Notes under the pieces: model-generated
What the model saw: the letters and a program-made list of their open reading frames with translations, nothing else
Databases searched by the model: none
Told to the model about the DNA's origin: nothing
Made by a program: the position numbers and the translations under genes
Part shown: one piece after another, positions 34,120 through 44,080 of the stretch
Layout: each line of letters opens with the position of its first letter
Numbering within the stretch: position 1 is the first letter of the stretch
Origin: Mantamonas sphyraenae
Lineage: Eukaryota; CRuMs; Mantamonadidae
Reading direction: 5' to 3'
DNA length: 64,000 nucleotides
NCBI GenBank assembly: GCA_026936335.1
Contig: JAPMXV010000005.1
Span: 248,001-312,000, forward strand

Positions 34120-35718
34120 TCAGGTGGATGGATCGGCGCTGAGATGGTTTGCGTGGATGTGGTTGTGTGTGTGGTTGCTGACACGGATGCGGAGAAAGGT
34201 GTGGTCTGCGGTGTGGCGTGCTCGCTGAAAGGCCCTCCCTGTGGTGCGGTTAAACTCGTGGCAAGCGTTGCACAGGTCGATGCCTCCAGTCCCAGTCCCG
34301 TTGGCATCGCCGTCGTCAAGCTCGCATTGCATGCACTGCCAGCGGTCTCCGACGATGGGATTGGCGCCACATTGGTCGCACTGGTAGCCGACGTGCATGC
34401 GTGACGTGTCGACGGCTTGTTCCTTGGCCTGTCTGCGTTTCAGCTTCTGCAGCCTGCGCAGCTCTTTGTACGCCGCCTGGTCTTGTGTGCTGAGTCCACT
34501 GACGTCTGTTCCCTCTGTTCCGTCGTCTTCTTCGTCTTGTTCTTCTTCGTCGTCGTCGTCCCACATGTCGTCGTCGTCGGTGTGTTCAGCGCTGCTGCGT
34601 CGCTTGCTCATCCCTTTGCGGATGGTCAACCGCCTTCGTTTCCGCCTCTTTGCCTGTGGTTTGCGAGTGTTTGTGGCTGACAGCGATGATGACGAAGACG
34701 AGGGTGGTTGCGTGGGAGTGGGCGTTGTGACGGTGCTGCTGCTGCTGCTGCTGCTGCGGGCCCCTGGAAGCGGCAGACCGGCCTCTTGCAGTTTGCGAAA
34801 GTAGCGCTGGCAGCGAGAGGCGACTTGCTTGTGTGTGCGTGGTGTGCTCATGGCCTGGGCGATTTTCTTGAAACGCTGCTGCTTGACTTCTTCCTCAGGA
34901 AACACCTCGAGGAGCTTGACAAGCTCGGCCTGCTCCTGCGGGGTCCAGCGTTGGTTGATCTCCTGCTCCACGGAGGGTGTGGAAGAGGAGGGTGCGGATG
35001 TGGAAGTGGCTGTGGCTGTGGCTGTTGTTGTAGTAGTTGTTGTGTTGCTGCTGCTGCTGGCATGGATGTCCATGGCCTGGTCCTGGGTCAGGCTGTCGAG
35101 TTCCTTGAGAAGACGAGGAGCTTCGGTTTGGAGATCGCGTCGAGGCGTGTGCAGAGTGAAATGTGGCTGGACGTGGTCTGCAAGCGAGGACCAAGGGCGC
35201 TCCTTGGCATGGTGTTCGCCCAAACTGTCCTTGACCAGTCCATACTCTTCCCCATAGGCGTAACGAAGATACTCGGTGTCGGAAAGCGACTCGGCAAGCT
35301 GACGCCACTCGGCACGTGCCTCCTGGGGTAGTGGCACATCGTGGGTGGTGTGCAGGAGGCGCACAGTGGCGGTTCCGTCCAGAGAGCGAGATATGTCGAG
35401 CAAGGGCAGCGGGGCGACCTGTTGGGGACGAGGAAACGCGGGCAGCGATTGCTGCAGAAAGTCACGCACAAAGGCGAGGGGCTGGTTTTGGGCGCGGTTG
35501 CTGAGTTGTTGCAGCTGTTCGATGTCCATGTCACACTGCTGGAGCTGTGCATGCAGTTGGGCAGCGGTGCGACACAACGTGTCCACCACGTCAGCGTAGG
35601 CCTTGTTCTCCTGACACAATGGCCCTGTCACTCGGTGCAGCTCATCCACAATCTCCTGCCATGACGGAAGGTCCTCCTCAGCCAAGGTGGTGGGCTGCAC
35701 ACGCCGTTGCGAGTGCAT
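34120..35718 (-). CDS. ZZZ3-like SANT plus ZZ zinc-finger protein (ATAC acetyltransferase complex)
   Basis: 532 residues in one exon from the ATG at 35718 (MHSQRRVQ). A SANT/Myb domain 'RWTPQEQAELVKLLEVFP' (about 265-320) is followed by 'KQVASRCQRYFRKL' and 'AGLPLPG', which match human ZZZ3 almost word for word. Near the C-terminus is a ZZ finger, 'HVGYQCDQCGANPIVGDRW', with the later CxxC and His ligands. Between them lie a basic stretch and an Asp/Glu run. ZZZ3 reads acetylated/unmodified histone H3 tails for the ATAC complex. Poly-Ser and poly-Thr tracts are present. It sits 48 bp upstream of the CHAT gene on the same strand. The upstream border is uncertain because in-frame codons continue above this ATG. 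Confidence 0.85.
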   Translation of the reverse strand: MHSQRRVQPTTLAEEDLPSWQEIVDELHRVTGPLCQENKAYADVVDTLCRTAAQLHAQLQQCDMDIEQLQQLSNRAQNQPLAFVRDFLQQSLPAFPRPQQVAPLPLLDISRSLDGTATVRLLHTTHDVPLPQEARAEWRQLAESLSDTEYLRYAYGEEYGLVKDSLGEHHAKERPWSSLADHVQPHFTLHTPRRDLQTEAPRLLKELDSLTQDQAMDIHASSSSNTTTTTTTATATATSTSAPSSSTPSVEQEINQRWTPQEQAELVKLLEVFPEEEVKQQRFKKIAQAMSTPRTHKQVASRCQRYFRKLQEAGLPLPGARSSSSSSSTVTTPTPTQPPSSSSSSLSATNTRKPQAKRRKRRRLTIRKGMSKRRSSAEHTDDDDMWDDDDEEEQDEEDDGTEGTDVSGLSTQDQAAYKELRRLQKLKRRQAKEQAVDTSRMHVGYQCDQCGANPIVGDRWQCMQCELDDGDANGTGTGGIDLCNACHEFNRTTGRAFQRARHTADHTFLRIRVSNHTHNHIHANHLSADPST

Positions 35719-36377
35719 ATTGGGCTTGCGTCCTCCTCTTGGTCCAGCAAACGCAGAGAGAGCATGTGTGTGTATGTGTGTGTGTGTGTGAGTGTTTTCG
35801 GGGAACGGTTGCATGTGGTGATGTGGTGGGGGAGAGTGATGTGGAGCAGGTGAGGTGGACAGCGAGTCGATGGGTCTTCCCCACCCGCTGCCACCGCCAC
35901 TCCAACTTTCAGGTGGGTTTCTTTTCATGTGAGCGGGACATTGAGGGAGCGAAACGTATGCGAACACCTGGCCTGTGTGGTCATGGCACGTGTGACGGGC
36001 AGGCGTGCTGCATGAGATGTCGAGGGTGGCCGGGTGGGCCTGGAAAGTTCGAAGGGTCTTCGACGGTTGACCATGGGACACACAAAGGCGCACGCGTGTA
36101 CGTGCTCGTGGGCGCATGCCCAATGGGTCAGGGCGTGCATGATGCAAACGTGCGTGTGCACGCGATTGGCCGGTGCGTGCATGTGATGCAGCGGCATGGG
36201 AAGGGCCAAAGTCGTGTGGGGACGAGGTGTTTTTTCGCGGCGGTGAAATGCGCGGTCGAAATCCGCAGGCACAGGAACGATGGGGCTGACACGGATGCAC
36301 GCGGGACATGTGGGACACGCAAACCATACACACAGCTTGCATATCCACCTTGCGACCGATCCTTGGGAGCAGACACG
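35719..36377. other. Divergent promoter region between ZZZ3-like and fatty-acid hydroxylase genes, no gene seen
   Basis: This 659 bp stretch is the longest gene-free spacer in the window. It contains a GT-rich microsatellite (about 35764-35792) and no frame with recognisable protein features. It should hold the promoters and 5' leaders of both flanking genes. I saw no TATA box or other motif that I could defend. Confidence 0.6.
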
Positions 36378-37268
36378 ATGGTGAGCCAGAACGCAACACA
36401 GACACAGCAGGGAAAGCAGGCGCAGGCGCAGGCGCAGGCGACGCAGCCCGAAGCCGATGCGAGCGGAGCGGGCAAGCGCAAGCGCAGGCAACGTGGCTTC
36501 AATGTGCTCAATGCGTTCATTCGCTCTCCGCACTGGATCGAACTGATGACGGCATACTTTTCGGTGCACGTCATCTCGACGGTGCTGCTCTTTGATCACA
36601 TGGAGGGCACGATGAGCGACTACGCAGCGGGTCTGCTGGGAGGCATGGTGGTGTACACTTTTATCGAGTACTGGTTCCACCGTACGATTCTGCACACGTG
36701 GATCTACGAGGCAGCCCACAAGAACCACCACGACTTTCCTCGCAAGCTGAAGATCATCACCACGCCGCTGCTGCCGGTGCTTGTGTATGACATCCTTCTG
36801 CTGTCGGTGTTTGCACTCGTACTCTCTCCGCGCTGGGCCATCATGCTCAACCTGGGCATCTCTATTGGCCAGCTGGTGATGGATCTGGTGCACATTGCCG
36901 AGCATTCCCAGTGGCAGCCGTGGTTCCTGCGTGCGGCGCGTTCGTACCACCACCACCACCACATCATTGGTCAGGAAGAGGTCGGTCACGGCCTCACCAC
37001 CTCCTTCTGGGACTTTTTCTTTGGCACCCTTCCACTGGAGTGGCATGAGTACAAGGCCAACCCGTGGATGACGTGGGTTCAACTGCCCTTCCCCATGTTC
37101 TCCTACATGATCATCAGCCCCTTCTGCACCAAGCCCAAACTGGAGAGCACCGAGAAGCTGCCGTCGCTTCCCAGTGCCTCAGAGGCACACTGGGGCTATG
37201 TACTGACCAGCTTTGCTGCTGGCGTGGTCACGGGCTTCAACCCCATCGTGTTGGCTATGCTGGGATAA
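36378..37268 (+). CDS. Fatty acid hydroxylase superfamily membrane di-iron enzyme (FA2H/SCS7-like)
   Basis: 296 residues in one exon. A Gln/Ala-rich and basic N-terminus is followed by four or more hydrophobic segments. The di-iron His clusters are clear: 'EYWFHRTILH' (HX4H), 'HKNHHDF', a lone 'HIAEH', and 'YHHHHHIIG' near residue 195. Enzymes of this family hydroxylate or desaturate lipids at the ER. The compact size and the HRxxxH/HKxHH arrangement resemble the catalytic half of fatty acid 2-hydroxylase, here without a cytochrome b5 domain. Substrate (sphingolipid fatty acid or sterol) cannot be decided. The C-terminus is a further hydrophobic segment (VLTSFAAGVVTGFNPIVLAML). Confidence 0.87.
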   Translation: MVSQNATQTQQGKQAQAQAQATQPEADASGAGKRKRRQRGFNVLNAFIRSPHWIELMTAYFSVHVISTVLLFDHMEGTMSDYAAGLLGGMVVYTFIEYWFHRTILHTWIYEAAHKNHHDFPRKLKIITTPLLPVLVYDILLLSVFALVLSPRWAIMLNLGISIGQLVMDLVHIAEHSQWQPWFLRAARSYHHHHHIIGQEEVGHGLTTSFWDFFFGTLPLEWHEYKANPWMTWVQLPFPMFSYMIISPFCTKPKLESTEKLPSLPSASEAHWGYVLTSFAAGVVTGFNPIVLAMLG

Positions 37269-37469
37269 GCGAGCAAAGCAAGGCCATGCACAGTGGCAGC
37301 TCTACGGACGGGGTGAGCATCACCATGACTCCCCCTCTGTGCCGTTTGGGTGCGGTTGAAGCGAAAACGGGCGACCCACAGGCCCAAGCGGAGGACGACG
37401 AGAAGAAGCAATGCAAAGAGGTTGGATCACACAGTTTCATACAGTAACTCATGCAGTAGCTCGACTGTT

Positions 37470-39185
37470 TTACAGGCCGATTTCGACGTCGTTGAGCATT
37501 TCGGCCCAGGCGGTAGTGATCTCCTGCGAAAAATCGATTTGTGCGTTGGCATACTTGGTGAGCAGGTTCTTCATGTCGTGGAGACGGGTTGCGTGGAAGC
37601 GATTGAGCTCGTTGAGGATGACCAATGTCATGCGGTCCATCTCCTGCTTGAGTTCGGCTGTTTTGAGCTCGAACTCGGCCAGTTGTTCGCTGGTCTTTTG
37701 TACCTGCGCTGGCTTGGTGCCGTTGGTCTTTTGCTTGTCCAGCTTGGCCTTGGTGGACTCCACCTTGTTGACAGAGGCCTTGAAGGCGTTGATCTTGTTC
37801 TCACGCTCCTTGAACACGTCCTGGAAGCCTCCGAGATAGGCCAGCACTTCGTTGAAGTCTTCGGGCAGCGACTGCTCTTCCCGCACCTTCTGCTTGCGGT
37901 ACGCCTGGAACGAGTCATGGCAGCACTCGGCAAAGCGGTCAAAGCCGTCGCCCATCTTGGTGCAGTAGGGACAGGATGAGTCTTGCAGGAAGCAGTTGGC
38001 GGTGGTGGCCTTTTGGCCGTCGACGCCCGAGCCAGAGAGCAGTTTGACCAGGGCGCCGATCTTGATGATGTTTTCGGCTTGCGCTGCGTGCAGCAAAAGG
38101 GGGGGGAGGGTGAATGGGTGAGTGCCTCGGTGTGTGGGTGAGGAGGCAAGGGCAAGGAAAATGGGGGGAGGACAAAAGCAAAGGCGTACTGTTGACGGAG
38201 GCAGTGATCATCTCGTGGACCTTGACAATCTCGTTGAGCTGGTTCTCGTAGGCCGTGGCCATGTGCTGAAAGGCAGCAATGCGCAGATCTGCGTCGTGGG
38301 GCACCTCGGCTGTGCTGATGGAGGTGTCCACGTCGGGAGGGCTCTTGCTGATGTACTTCATGTAGTTCTTCCACGTCTTTTCGTCGTTTTCCTTGAGGAA
38401 GGTGATGAATGTGTCACACTGAAGCTTCGGATGCTGCGCAATGCGTTTCAGAAGCCGGTTGAAGTCGCGCATGCGTCGCGCGGTAAAGTCGTCGTCGAAG
38501 CGGTCTGTTCAAAGGATCCTGTGTCAGCTGGCTGCTTCCTCTGGCGAAACGCATCCGTGCAGATCCCTGCAGACATGGCAGGGATCCACACAAACACTGA
38601 CAACACACAATGCCTCCTCAGGGCCATCGACCACGAGTGGGGGCAGGGGACGTACTGAGGAACTGCTTGGAGGGCAGGCGAGGAATGACAATGCCAGGAA
38701 AGGCGTCGTTCAAAGCCTGCCGCAGAAAGACAAAGTCGCTGTAGCGGCGAAAGACGAGCCAATCGTGGGGCTAAAGGGAAACAAGGGGTCGGCGATGTGG
38801 GCCACGGCGTGAGTGGGACGCGAGGAGGCGGGTGAAAACCGAGGGGCGAAAATTGGAGACGACGCACCTTGGTGGCGATCAAAAACACGGTGTACTTGCT
38901 CAAGCCGCTGCCTTTCTCCTCCACAGCCTGGATTTCGATGTCCAGCTGCTCTTCCGGCAGCTCAATGTCCACCACGGAAGCCGAGACAGTGAGCTGCTCG
39001 GGCTCAGCTGTGGAGGAAGAGGAGGAGGAGGAGGAGGAGGAGGAAGAGGAGGCGGCGACGTCGGATGGCGAAGGCTGCTCCTCTTCGTAGGACTCCTGGG
39101 ACTCTTGGGATTCCTGTGATTCCTGGATCTCTTGTGTGTCCTCGTCGGTGCTTTGGGGATCTGCAAACGGATTGATGTCGGACAT
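37470..39185 (-). CDS. Sorting nexin with PX and BAR domains
   Basis: Four exons (38868-39185, 38656-38770, 38190-38504, 37470-38083) give 453 residues. The N-terminus is acidic with a QES repeat and a poly-Ser run. The PX domain spans about 60-190 and includes 'YTVFLIATK', 'FRRYSDFVFLRQAL', 'IPRLPSKQFLNRFDDDF' and 'RRMRDFNRLLKRIAQHP'; the Arg of RRYSDF is the PI3P-binding residue. The remaining about 250 residues are helical and match a sorting-nexin BAR domain, so the protein should form curved dimers on endosomes. The Rab5-like gene in the same window works in the same compartment. Which SNX-BAR class (SNX1/2, SNX4/7/30) is open. Divergent from the Abraxas-like gene, 113 bp apart. Confidence 0.9.
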
Positions 39186-39298
39186 GGGAAGGAGGGGTAG
39201 GGGTGGGAAGCGACGCGCGTGCACAAGCACAGCAGACCAGAGCTTAGATTTTTTGTGTGCTGTGCTGCCACGGGAAGGAGACAGCGTGAGGAAGAGCC

Positions 39299-40348
39299 AT
39301 GGCACAACTTGTGATTGCTGGGTCGACCCTTGCGGCGCTGTTTCATGCGTTTAGCGTGTCGGAGTTTGACTGCGAGGGGCTGTTGCTGGGCGAGGTGCTG
39401 GAGCAGGTGGAGCACAACAAGACGGACGGGGCGGGCGAAGGGATGGATGTGACGACAAGCACGGCAGTGGTGCAGAGTTTTCGTCTGTTGCAAGCCAAGG
39501 GGGGCACCCACACGTTCTACGACACAAAAGGAAGCCTGGACAACACAGCCATGGACGAGTGCATGGGCAATTCGTCGATGGTGAGTGTGCTCTTGTGAAC
39601 ACAGTGGCCCGAATAGGAGAGGGAGGGTGTGCGCACGGTAGGAATAAGCGTCCTGACACACACGAGGGGCCGTGGGAGGGCACAGGGCTGCTTGGGCTGG
39701 TTCAAGTTTCGGCGGAACACAGGGGTGCCGGTGCGCATGTCGCTGGTGGAAACGGCAGTGAGCCAGGCGTTGCACAGGAGTGGCAAGCTATGCAGCAAGG
39801 AGTTTGCGCTGTGTGCAGTGTTTACGGCGTCGTCCAACCAGCTTGGCTCGACGCACACGTTTGACTATGCGTGGTTCAACGTGATGGCCAACTCGGTGGT
39901 GGCCATGCCGCTACAAATCACCAATCTGCACCACAACAGCGATCAGGAGTACGCCCAATTTGTGTCGCTGTCCACAGACAAGACGACGCGCGAGTTGCTG
40001 GGCGACACAGTCAGCACAGAGACACCCACCAGCGTGGTGCAACTGGAAACCGTGTTTGAACACAGCATGGTATCGCTACAGGACAGGTTGGACCAGCTCT
40101 ACCAGCTGAGTGTCAGCGTAAGCCAGTTGGAAGAGCAGATTGCAAACAAGACGAAGAACCACAGCGGCGGCAGCAGCAGCAGCAGTGGCGGCTCACGTGC
40201 TGCTGTGCGCGTGGAAACAGGCTCCAGCGCTAGCGAGGATCTCATTGAACTGGACTTTGATTCGCTGACTCCAAAGGCTGTGGACGGCGGGGATGTGGAT
40301 GTGGATGCCATGTTTGCGGATTTTCTGAGCAGCAGGGGAGGCAAATGA
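39299..40348 (+). CDS. Abraxas/ABRO1-like scaffold of a BRCC36 deubiquitinase complex
   Basis: Two exons (39299-39580, 39686-40348) give 314 residues. The first part resembles the MPN-minus domain of Abraxas proteins: 'CEGLLLGEV', then 'GCLGWFKFRRNTG' directly after the intron, the best family fingerprint, followed by an 'ETAVSQAL' helix. A coiled-coil segment (about 230-265) corresponds to the part that pairs with BRCC36. The catalytic JAMM motif of MPN-plus enzymes is absent, as expected for the scaffold. The C-terminus has an acidic tail ending in SSRGGK, without the SPxF BRCT-binding motif of human Abraxas, so it may belong to a BRISC-like cytoplasmic complex. Stops of this gene and the GGT gene lie 34 bp apart. 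Confidence 0.75.
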
Positions 40349-40382
40349 GTGGACCAGGACCAGAGGGATCCGGCGGTGGGGA

Positions 40383-42059
40383 TTAATGCACACACATGGC
40401 CAACCCATCACCACGTGGGTCACTTCCTGCGCAGAGCACGTGCGGGACGTCGTCGTCGTCGTCGTCGTCGGACTCGGGCAGACGCTGGATGATCTGTGCT
40501 CTGCCAAACACGGTTCGATTCATGCCTGTGACGGCCTGTGCATTGTTGGCGATGTTGTGGCCCATGTCGACGAGGGCGTTGATGGTGGTCTGGTCGATAC
40601 CGTCCTCCAAGGCCACTGCACCGTCGTGCGTGCCGTCGACAATGCAGAAGCGAGGGCTGTCGATGGCCTGTTGAGGATCCATCCCGTCGGTGAGGTGTGC
40701 GATGAGCTGCAGATGACCCTGGGGCTGCATAAAGCCGCCCATGTTGCCGAAGCACGCAAAGAGCGCTCCCGATTCTGCGTGGGTGGCCATGCCTGGGATG
40801 ATGGTGTGATAGGGACGCTTGTTGGGTGCGAGTACGTTGGGGTGCTGGTCGTCAAGCACAAAGTTGCAGCCTCTGTTTTGCAGGGTGAAGCCGCAGTCGC
40901 GGGGGACAATCCCAGTGCCGAAACCGGCGTAGTTGCTTTGGATGAAACTGCAGGCGTTGCCTTGCTTGTCGACGACAGAAAGGTAGATGGTGTTGCTGGC
41001 ATGGGCCGGGTAGCCGTGGGTGAGGTCCGTGCTGGCGCGGCGGACGTCATAGTACATCTTCAGCCTCTTGGCAGCGTAGTCTTGTGAAAGCAGCTCGTCG
41101 ATGGGCACATCAAAGCACTGTGTATCTGCAACGTAGTAGCGTGTGTCTGCAAATGCAATGCGCATGCACTCGATTTGCTGGTGGAGTCGTTCGACCGACC
41201 CCGGCTCCGTCTGCTGCTGCTCCTGCGGCATCTGTTCCAAAAGACGCAGGCCCATGAGTGCTGTGATGCCCTGGCCATTGGGTGGGATCTCCCACACGCG
41301 CACACCGCGGTAATCGACGCTGATGGGCTCGTCCAAGGTCGACACGTGTGTGGCCAGGTCTTCAGTGGTCATCACTCCGCCCATGGCTGCCAGTTGGTCG
41401 ACAATGGCGTCGGCAATGCGTCCCGAGTAGAATCCATCGCGTCCCTTTGAGGCCACCTCGTGGAGGGTGTTTGCAAGATTTGGCAGGCGGAGAATCTGCC
41501 CTGCACGAGGCGCCTTTCCGTTGGCAAGGAGCATCTCGCCAAAGTTTGGCTCGTTGGCGTGTTTGGAGGCACCTTTGGCCCACAGATGGGCGGTCCAGGG
41601 ACCAGAGACTGGGAATCCGCGTGTGGCAAGATCGATCGAGGGGGCCAAGAGCGATTGCATGCCCAGAGAGCCTGAACCAAAGTGCTCCAGGGTGTCGAAC
41701 CAGCAGGCACAGGTGCCTGGCACAGTAACTGCGTGTGGGGAGTTGTATCGGAGGGAGGATGGCGAGGCAAAGTCGGCGTCGTCTTTGGCCAGGTCCAGGG
41801 TCAAAGCGGCAGGTGCTCGGCCCGAACCATTGATGCCACGCACGCTCTGGTCACTGTTGTCGTAGTAGAGGCAAAAGGCGTCGCCTCCGATGCCCGTGCT
41901 GCACGGCTGGAGGACGTTCATGGCGGCAGCAACCGCGATGGCAGCGTCCGCGGCGTTGCCACCCTTGCGGAGGATGTCTGTGCCGATTTCCACAGCCAGG
42001 GGCTGCGACGCGGCAACCATGCCGCCTGTGGAGTAAACTGGTGAGCGTGACGTGGACAT
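40383..42059 (-). CDS. Gamma-glutamyltransferase family enzyme, no signal peptide
   Basis: 558 residues in one exon from the ATG at 42059 (MSTSRSPVYS). The pattern is that of the Ntn-hydrolase gamma-glutamyltransferase family: 'GGNAADAAIA', 'GIGGDAF', 'GSGRAP', the autocleavage/nucleophile Thr region 'SNTIYLSVVD', and 'GGFMQPQGHLQ'. Unlike animal GGT there is no N-terminal membrane anchor or signal peptide, and the start resembles bacterial YwrD-type GGTs, so a cytosolic role in glutathione or gamma-glutamyl compound turnover is likely. Lateral origin is possible but would need a tree. A longer frame runs upstream to 42437, but it overlaps the divergent dehydrogenase gene and shows no similarity. 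Confidence 0.9.
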   Translation of the reverse strand: MSTSRSPVYSTGGMVAASQPLAVEIGTDILRKGGNAADAAIAVAAAMNVLQPCSTGIGGDAFCLYYDNSDQSVRGINGSGRAPAALTLDLAKDDADFASPSSLRYNSPHAVTVPGTCACWFDTLEHFGSGSLGMQSLLAPSIDLATRGFPVSGPWTAHLWAKGASKHANEPNFGEMLLANGKAPRAGQILRLPNLANTLHEVASKGRDGFYSGRIADAIVDQLAAMGGVMTTEDLATHVSTLDEPISVDYRGVRVWEIPPNGQGITALMGLRLLEQMPQEQQQTEPGSVERLHQQIECMRIAFADTRYYVADTQCFDVPIDELLSQDYAAKRLKMYYDVRRASTDLTHGYPAHASNTIYLSVVDKQGNACSFIQSNYAGFGTGIVPRDCGFTLQNRGCNFVLDDQHPNVLAPNKRPYHTIIPGMATHAESGALFACFGNMGGFMQPQGHLQLIAHLTDGMDPQQAIDSPRFCIVDGTHDGAVALEDGIDQTTINALVDMGHNIANNAQAVTGMNRTVFGRAQIIQRLPESDDDDDDDVPHVLCAGSDPRGDGLAMCVH

Positions 42060-42213
42060 GGCAAGGTAGAAAAAGGTGGATGACACTGCGGAAGGTCTGC
42101 CATCGAATTCGTCACATCGTGTTTGTCTGATCTCACTGAGCGTCACACAGCGAAGCAGTAGTCGGAGACAGTAGCACAGCAAAGTCAAACACACACACAC
42201 ACTCAACAGAAGA

Positions 42214-43333
42214 ATGGGAAACTCGATTTCGGAGCTGAACGAGGAGACCGTGGTGCCGCAGAAGGACCGCGTGGTGATTGTGACCGGAGCCAACATTGGG
42301 TTGGGCCTGTCTGCTGTGAAGGCCCTGGCAGAGTTTGGTGCGACGGTGGTCTTGGGTAAGCCGGAAGCGTGCCGTGGGAAGGCGTCATGCGGCGGAATTT
42401 TTCGAGCTACGTTTTCGGCGGCTGACAATTCGGCCACACACAGCGTGCCGCAGCATGGAAAAGGGAGAGGCGGCCGTGCAGCTGGTGAAAGATGAGCTGG
42501 ATAACCAGGACCTGCCGCTTCACGTGATGGAGCTGGACCTGGCGAAGCAGGCCAGTGTGCGTGCGTTTGTGGAATCGTTCCGGAGCCGCTTCGAGCGGCT
42601 GGATACCCTCATGAACAACGCCGGCATCATGGCATTGCCAGAGCTGACCTTGTCAGAGATGGGACTGGAGCAACAGATCACCACCAACCACTTTGGACAT
42701 TTCACGCTGACTATGCTGCTTCTGGAGCTGCTGGAGCAAAGCGAGGCGCCGCGGATCGTGAACCTGTCCAGCTATGCACACAACATGGCGGATTTCGAAG
42801 AGGACATTACAAAGGAATCGCTGGCGTATGAAACGCAGAGGCGTTACGATCCATGGGGGTCGTACGGGCGCTCGAAGCTCGCGAACGTGCTGTTCACACA
42901 GCGGCTGCAGAAGTACATCGACGAGCACGAGGGCAAAACGGTCGTGTATGCCGTACACCCGGGCATGGTGAACACCAACCTGATGAGCAGCACAGGGTAC
43001 CCGGAATGGGCGCAGAACATGCTGCGACCATTCATGCGCAGTGCGGAGAACGGCGCCAAGACGCAGGTGCGCTGTGCCGTGGCCAAGGACCTTGCGGACG
43101 TGAAAGGAAAGTACTTTCAGGATGAAAGGGAGAAAGAGGCCAACAAGAAGCTGGCTGGGAACGAGAAGCACGAGGAGCAGCTGTGGGAGCTGAGCTTCGA
43201 GCTGACGGGAGTCAAGGAGGTCAAGCCGTTTGTCTTTGTTGTGGAAGAAGTGGAAGGGAAGGCGGATGAGGAGGATGAGGAGGTGGACGAAAAGGACGGT
43301 GAGGTGGTGAAGGAAGTGGAGGTGGAAGCGTGA
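42214..43333 (+). CDS. Short-chain dehydrogenase/reductase (retinol dehydrogenase/WWOX-like), myristoylation motif
   Basis: Two exons (42214-42355, 42444-43333) make 343 residues. The Rossmann motif TGANIGLG, the 'LACRSMEKGEAA' strand rebuilt across the intron, 'NNAGIM', and the catalytic YGRSK are all present. These classical features place it among NADP-dependent SDRs close to retinol dehydrogenases 11-14 and WWOX. The N-terminus MGNSIS fits the myristoylation consensus, in place of the TM anchor of animal RDH. The C-terminus carries a Glu/Asp/Val-rich tail of about 40 residues that is not part of the fold. The phosphatase-like gene starts only 30 bp after its stop, on the same strand. Confidence 0.9.
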
Positions 43334-43363
43334 GCAGAGCCAAACAAAACAAATACCAACACA

Positions 43364-44035
43364 ATGACTGAATTGTGCACAGGAGTGTATGTGGGCAGTC
43401 GCGCACAAGTGCAGGATGCGAAACTGATGGAGGAGCTGCAGGTGAGTGGAAGTTGGGGTCAGCGGAAGAGAAAAATGGGGCCAATCGGCTGACCATGTGC
43501 GTGTCTGGCCCTGGTGCAGATCACACACGTGGTGAATGCGGCCAGCAAGGACTGTACGGACATCCAATATCCGGAGGGAGTGGAAGTGATGGAAGTGGGC
43601 CTGACCGACGGTCGCAACGACGAGCTGGAGCCGCACGTTCGTCCGTTTTGGGAGTTTGTGAGCGGTGCCTTGTACGAGGGTACGGAGAGCAGCAGCAGCA
43701 GCGGCAGCGGCAGCGGCAACGAGGTGGCAGGGCGTTGCTTTGTGTTTTGCACAGAGGGTCTGTGCCAGAGTGTGACGCTGGTCATGACGTACATGATGCA
43801 GGAGCCAGCGACACTGAGTCTGAAAGAGGCGTCGCGTCGCGTGAGCGCAGCGCTGCCAGCCCAGCCGACAGAGCGCTTCTGGAAGCAAATGATGGAACTG
43901 GAGCGCAAAATGAGCAGCAAGGGCCTGAACACGGTGGCAGAGAAGGAGTACTACGACTACTTTGTGGATCGTGACCTGGATCCGCTGGTGGATGCGCTGG
44001 ACAAGGAGGTTGACAATGAGTGTGCGACGCAATAA
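43364..44035 (+). CDS. Dual-specificity-phosphatase-like pseudophosphatase (STYX-type)
   Basis: Two exons (43364-43441, 43520-44035), 197 residues. The start 'GVYVGSRAQVQDAKLMEEL' and, across the intron, 'ITHVVNAAS' match the opening of dual-specificity phosphatases. In the place of HCxxGxSRS the protein reads FCTEGLCQS: the cysteine is kept but the phosphate-binding Arg is Gln and the His is Phe, so catalysis is unlikely. This recalls STYX-like proteins that bind phosphoproteins. A short Ser/Gly linker encoded by AGC/GGC repeats lies just before this loop. The 3' end converges on the BTB gene with 45 bp between. Confidence 0.72.
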
Positions 44036-44080
44036 GCCGGGTATAATTAATGTAGCGAGCGTTGTTCTACATGGGATCCA

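Noticed and set aside
37939-37990. CPYC in the sorting nexin, as a redox active site
   Set aside because: It lies in a helical BAR region without thioredoxin fold context; coincidence.
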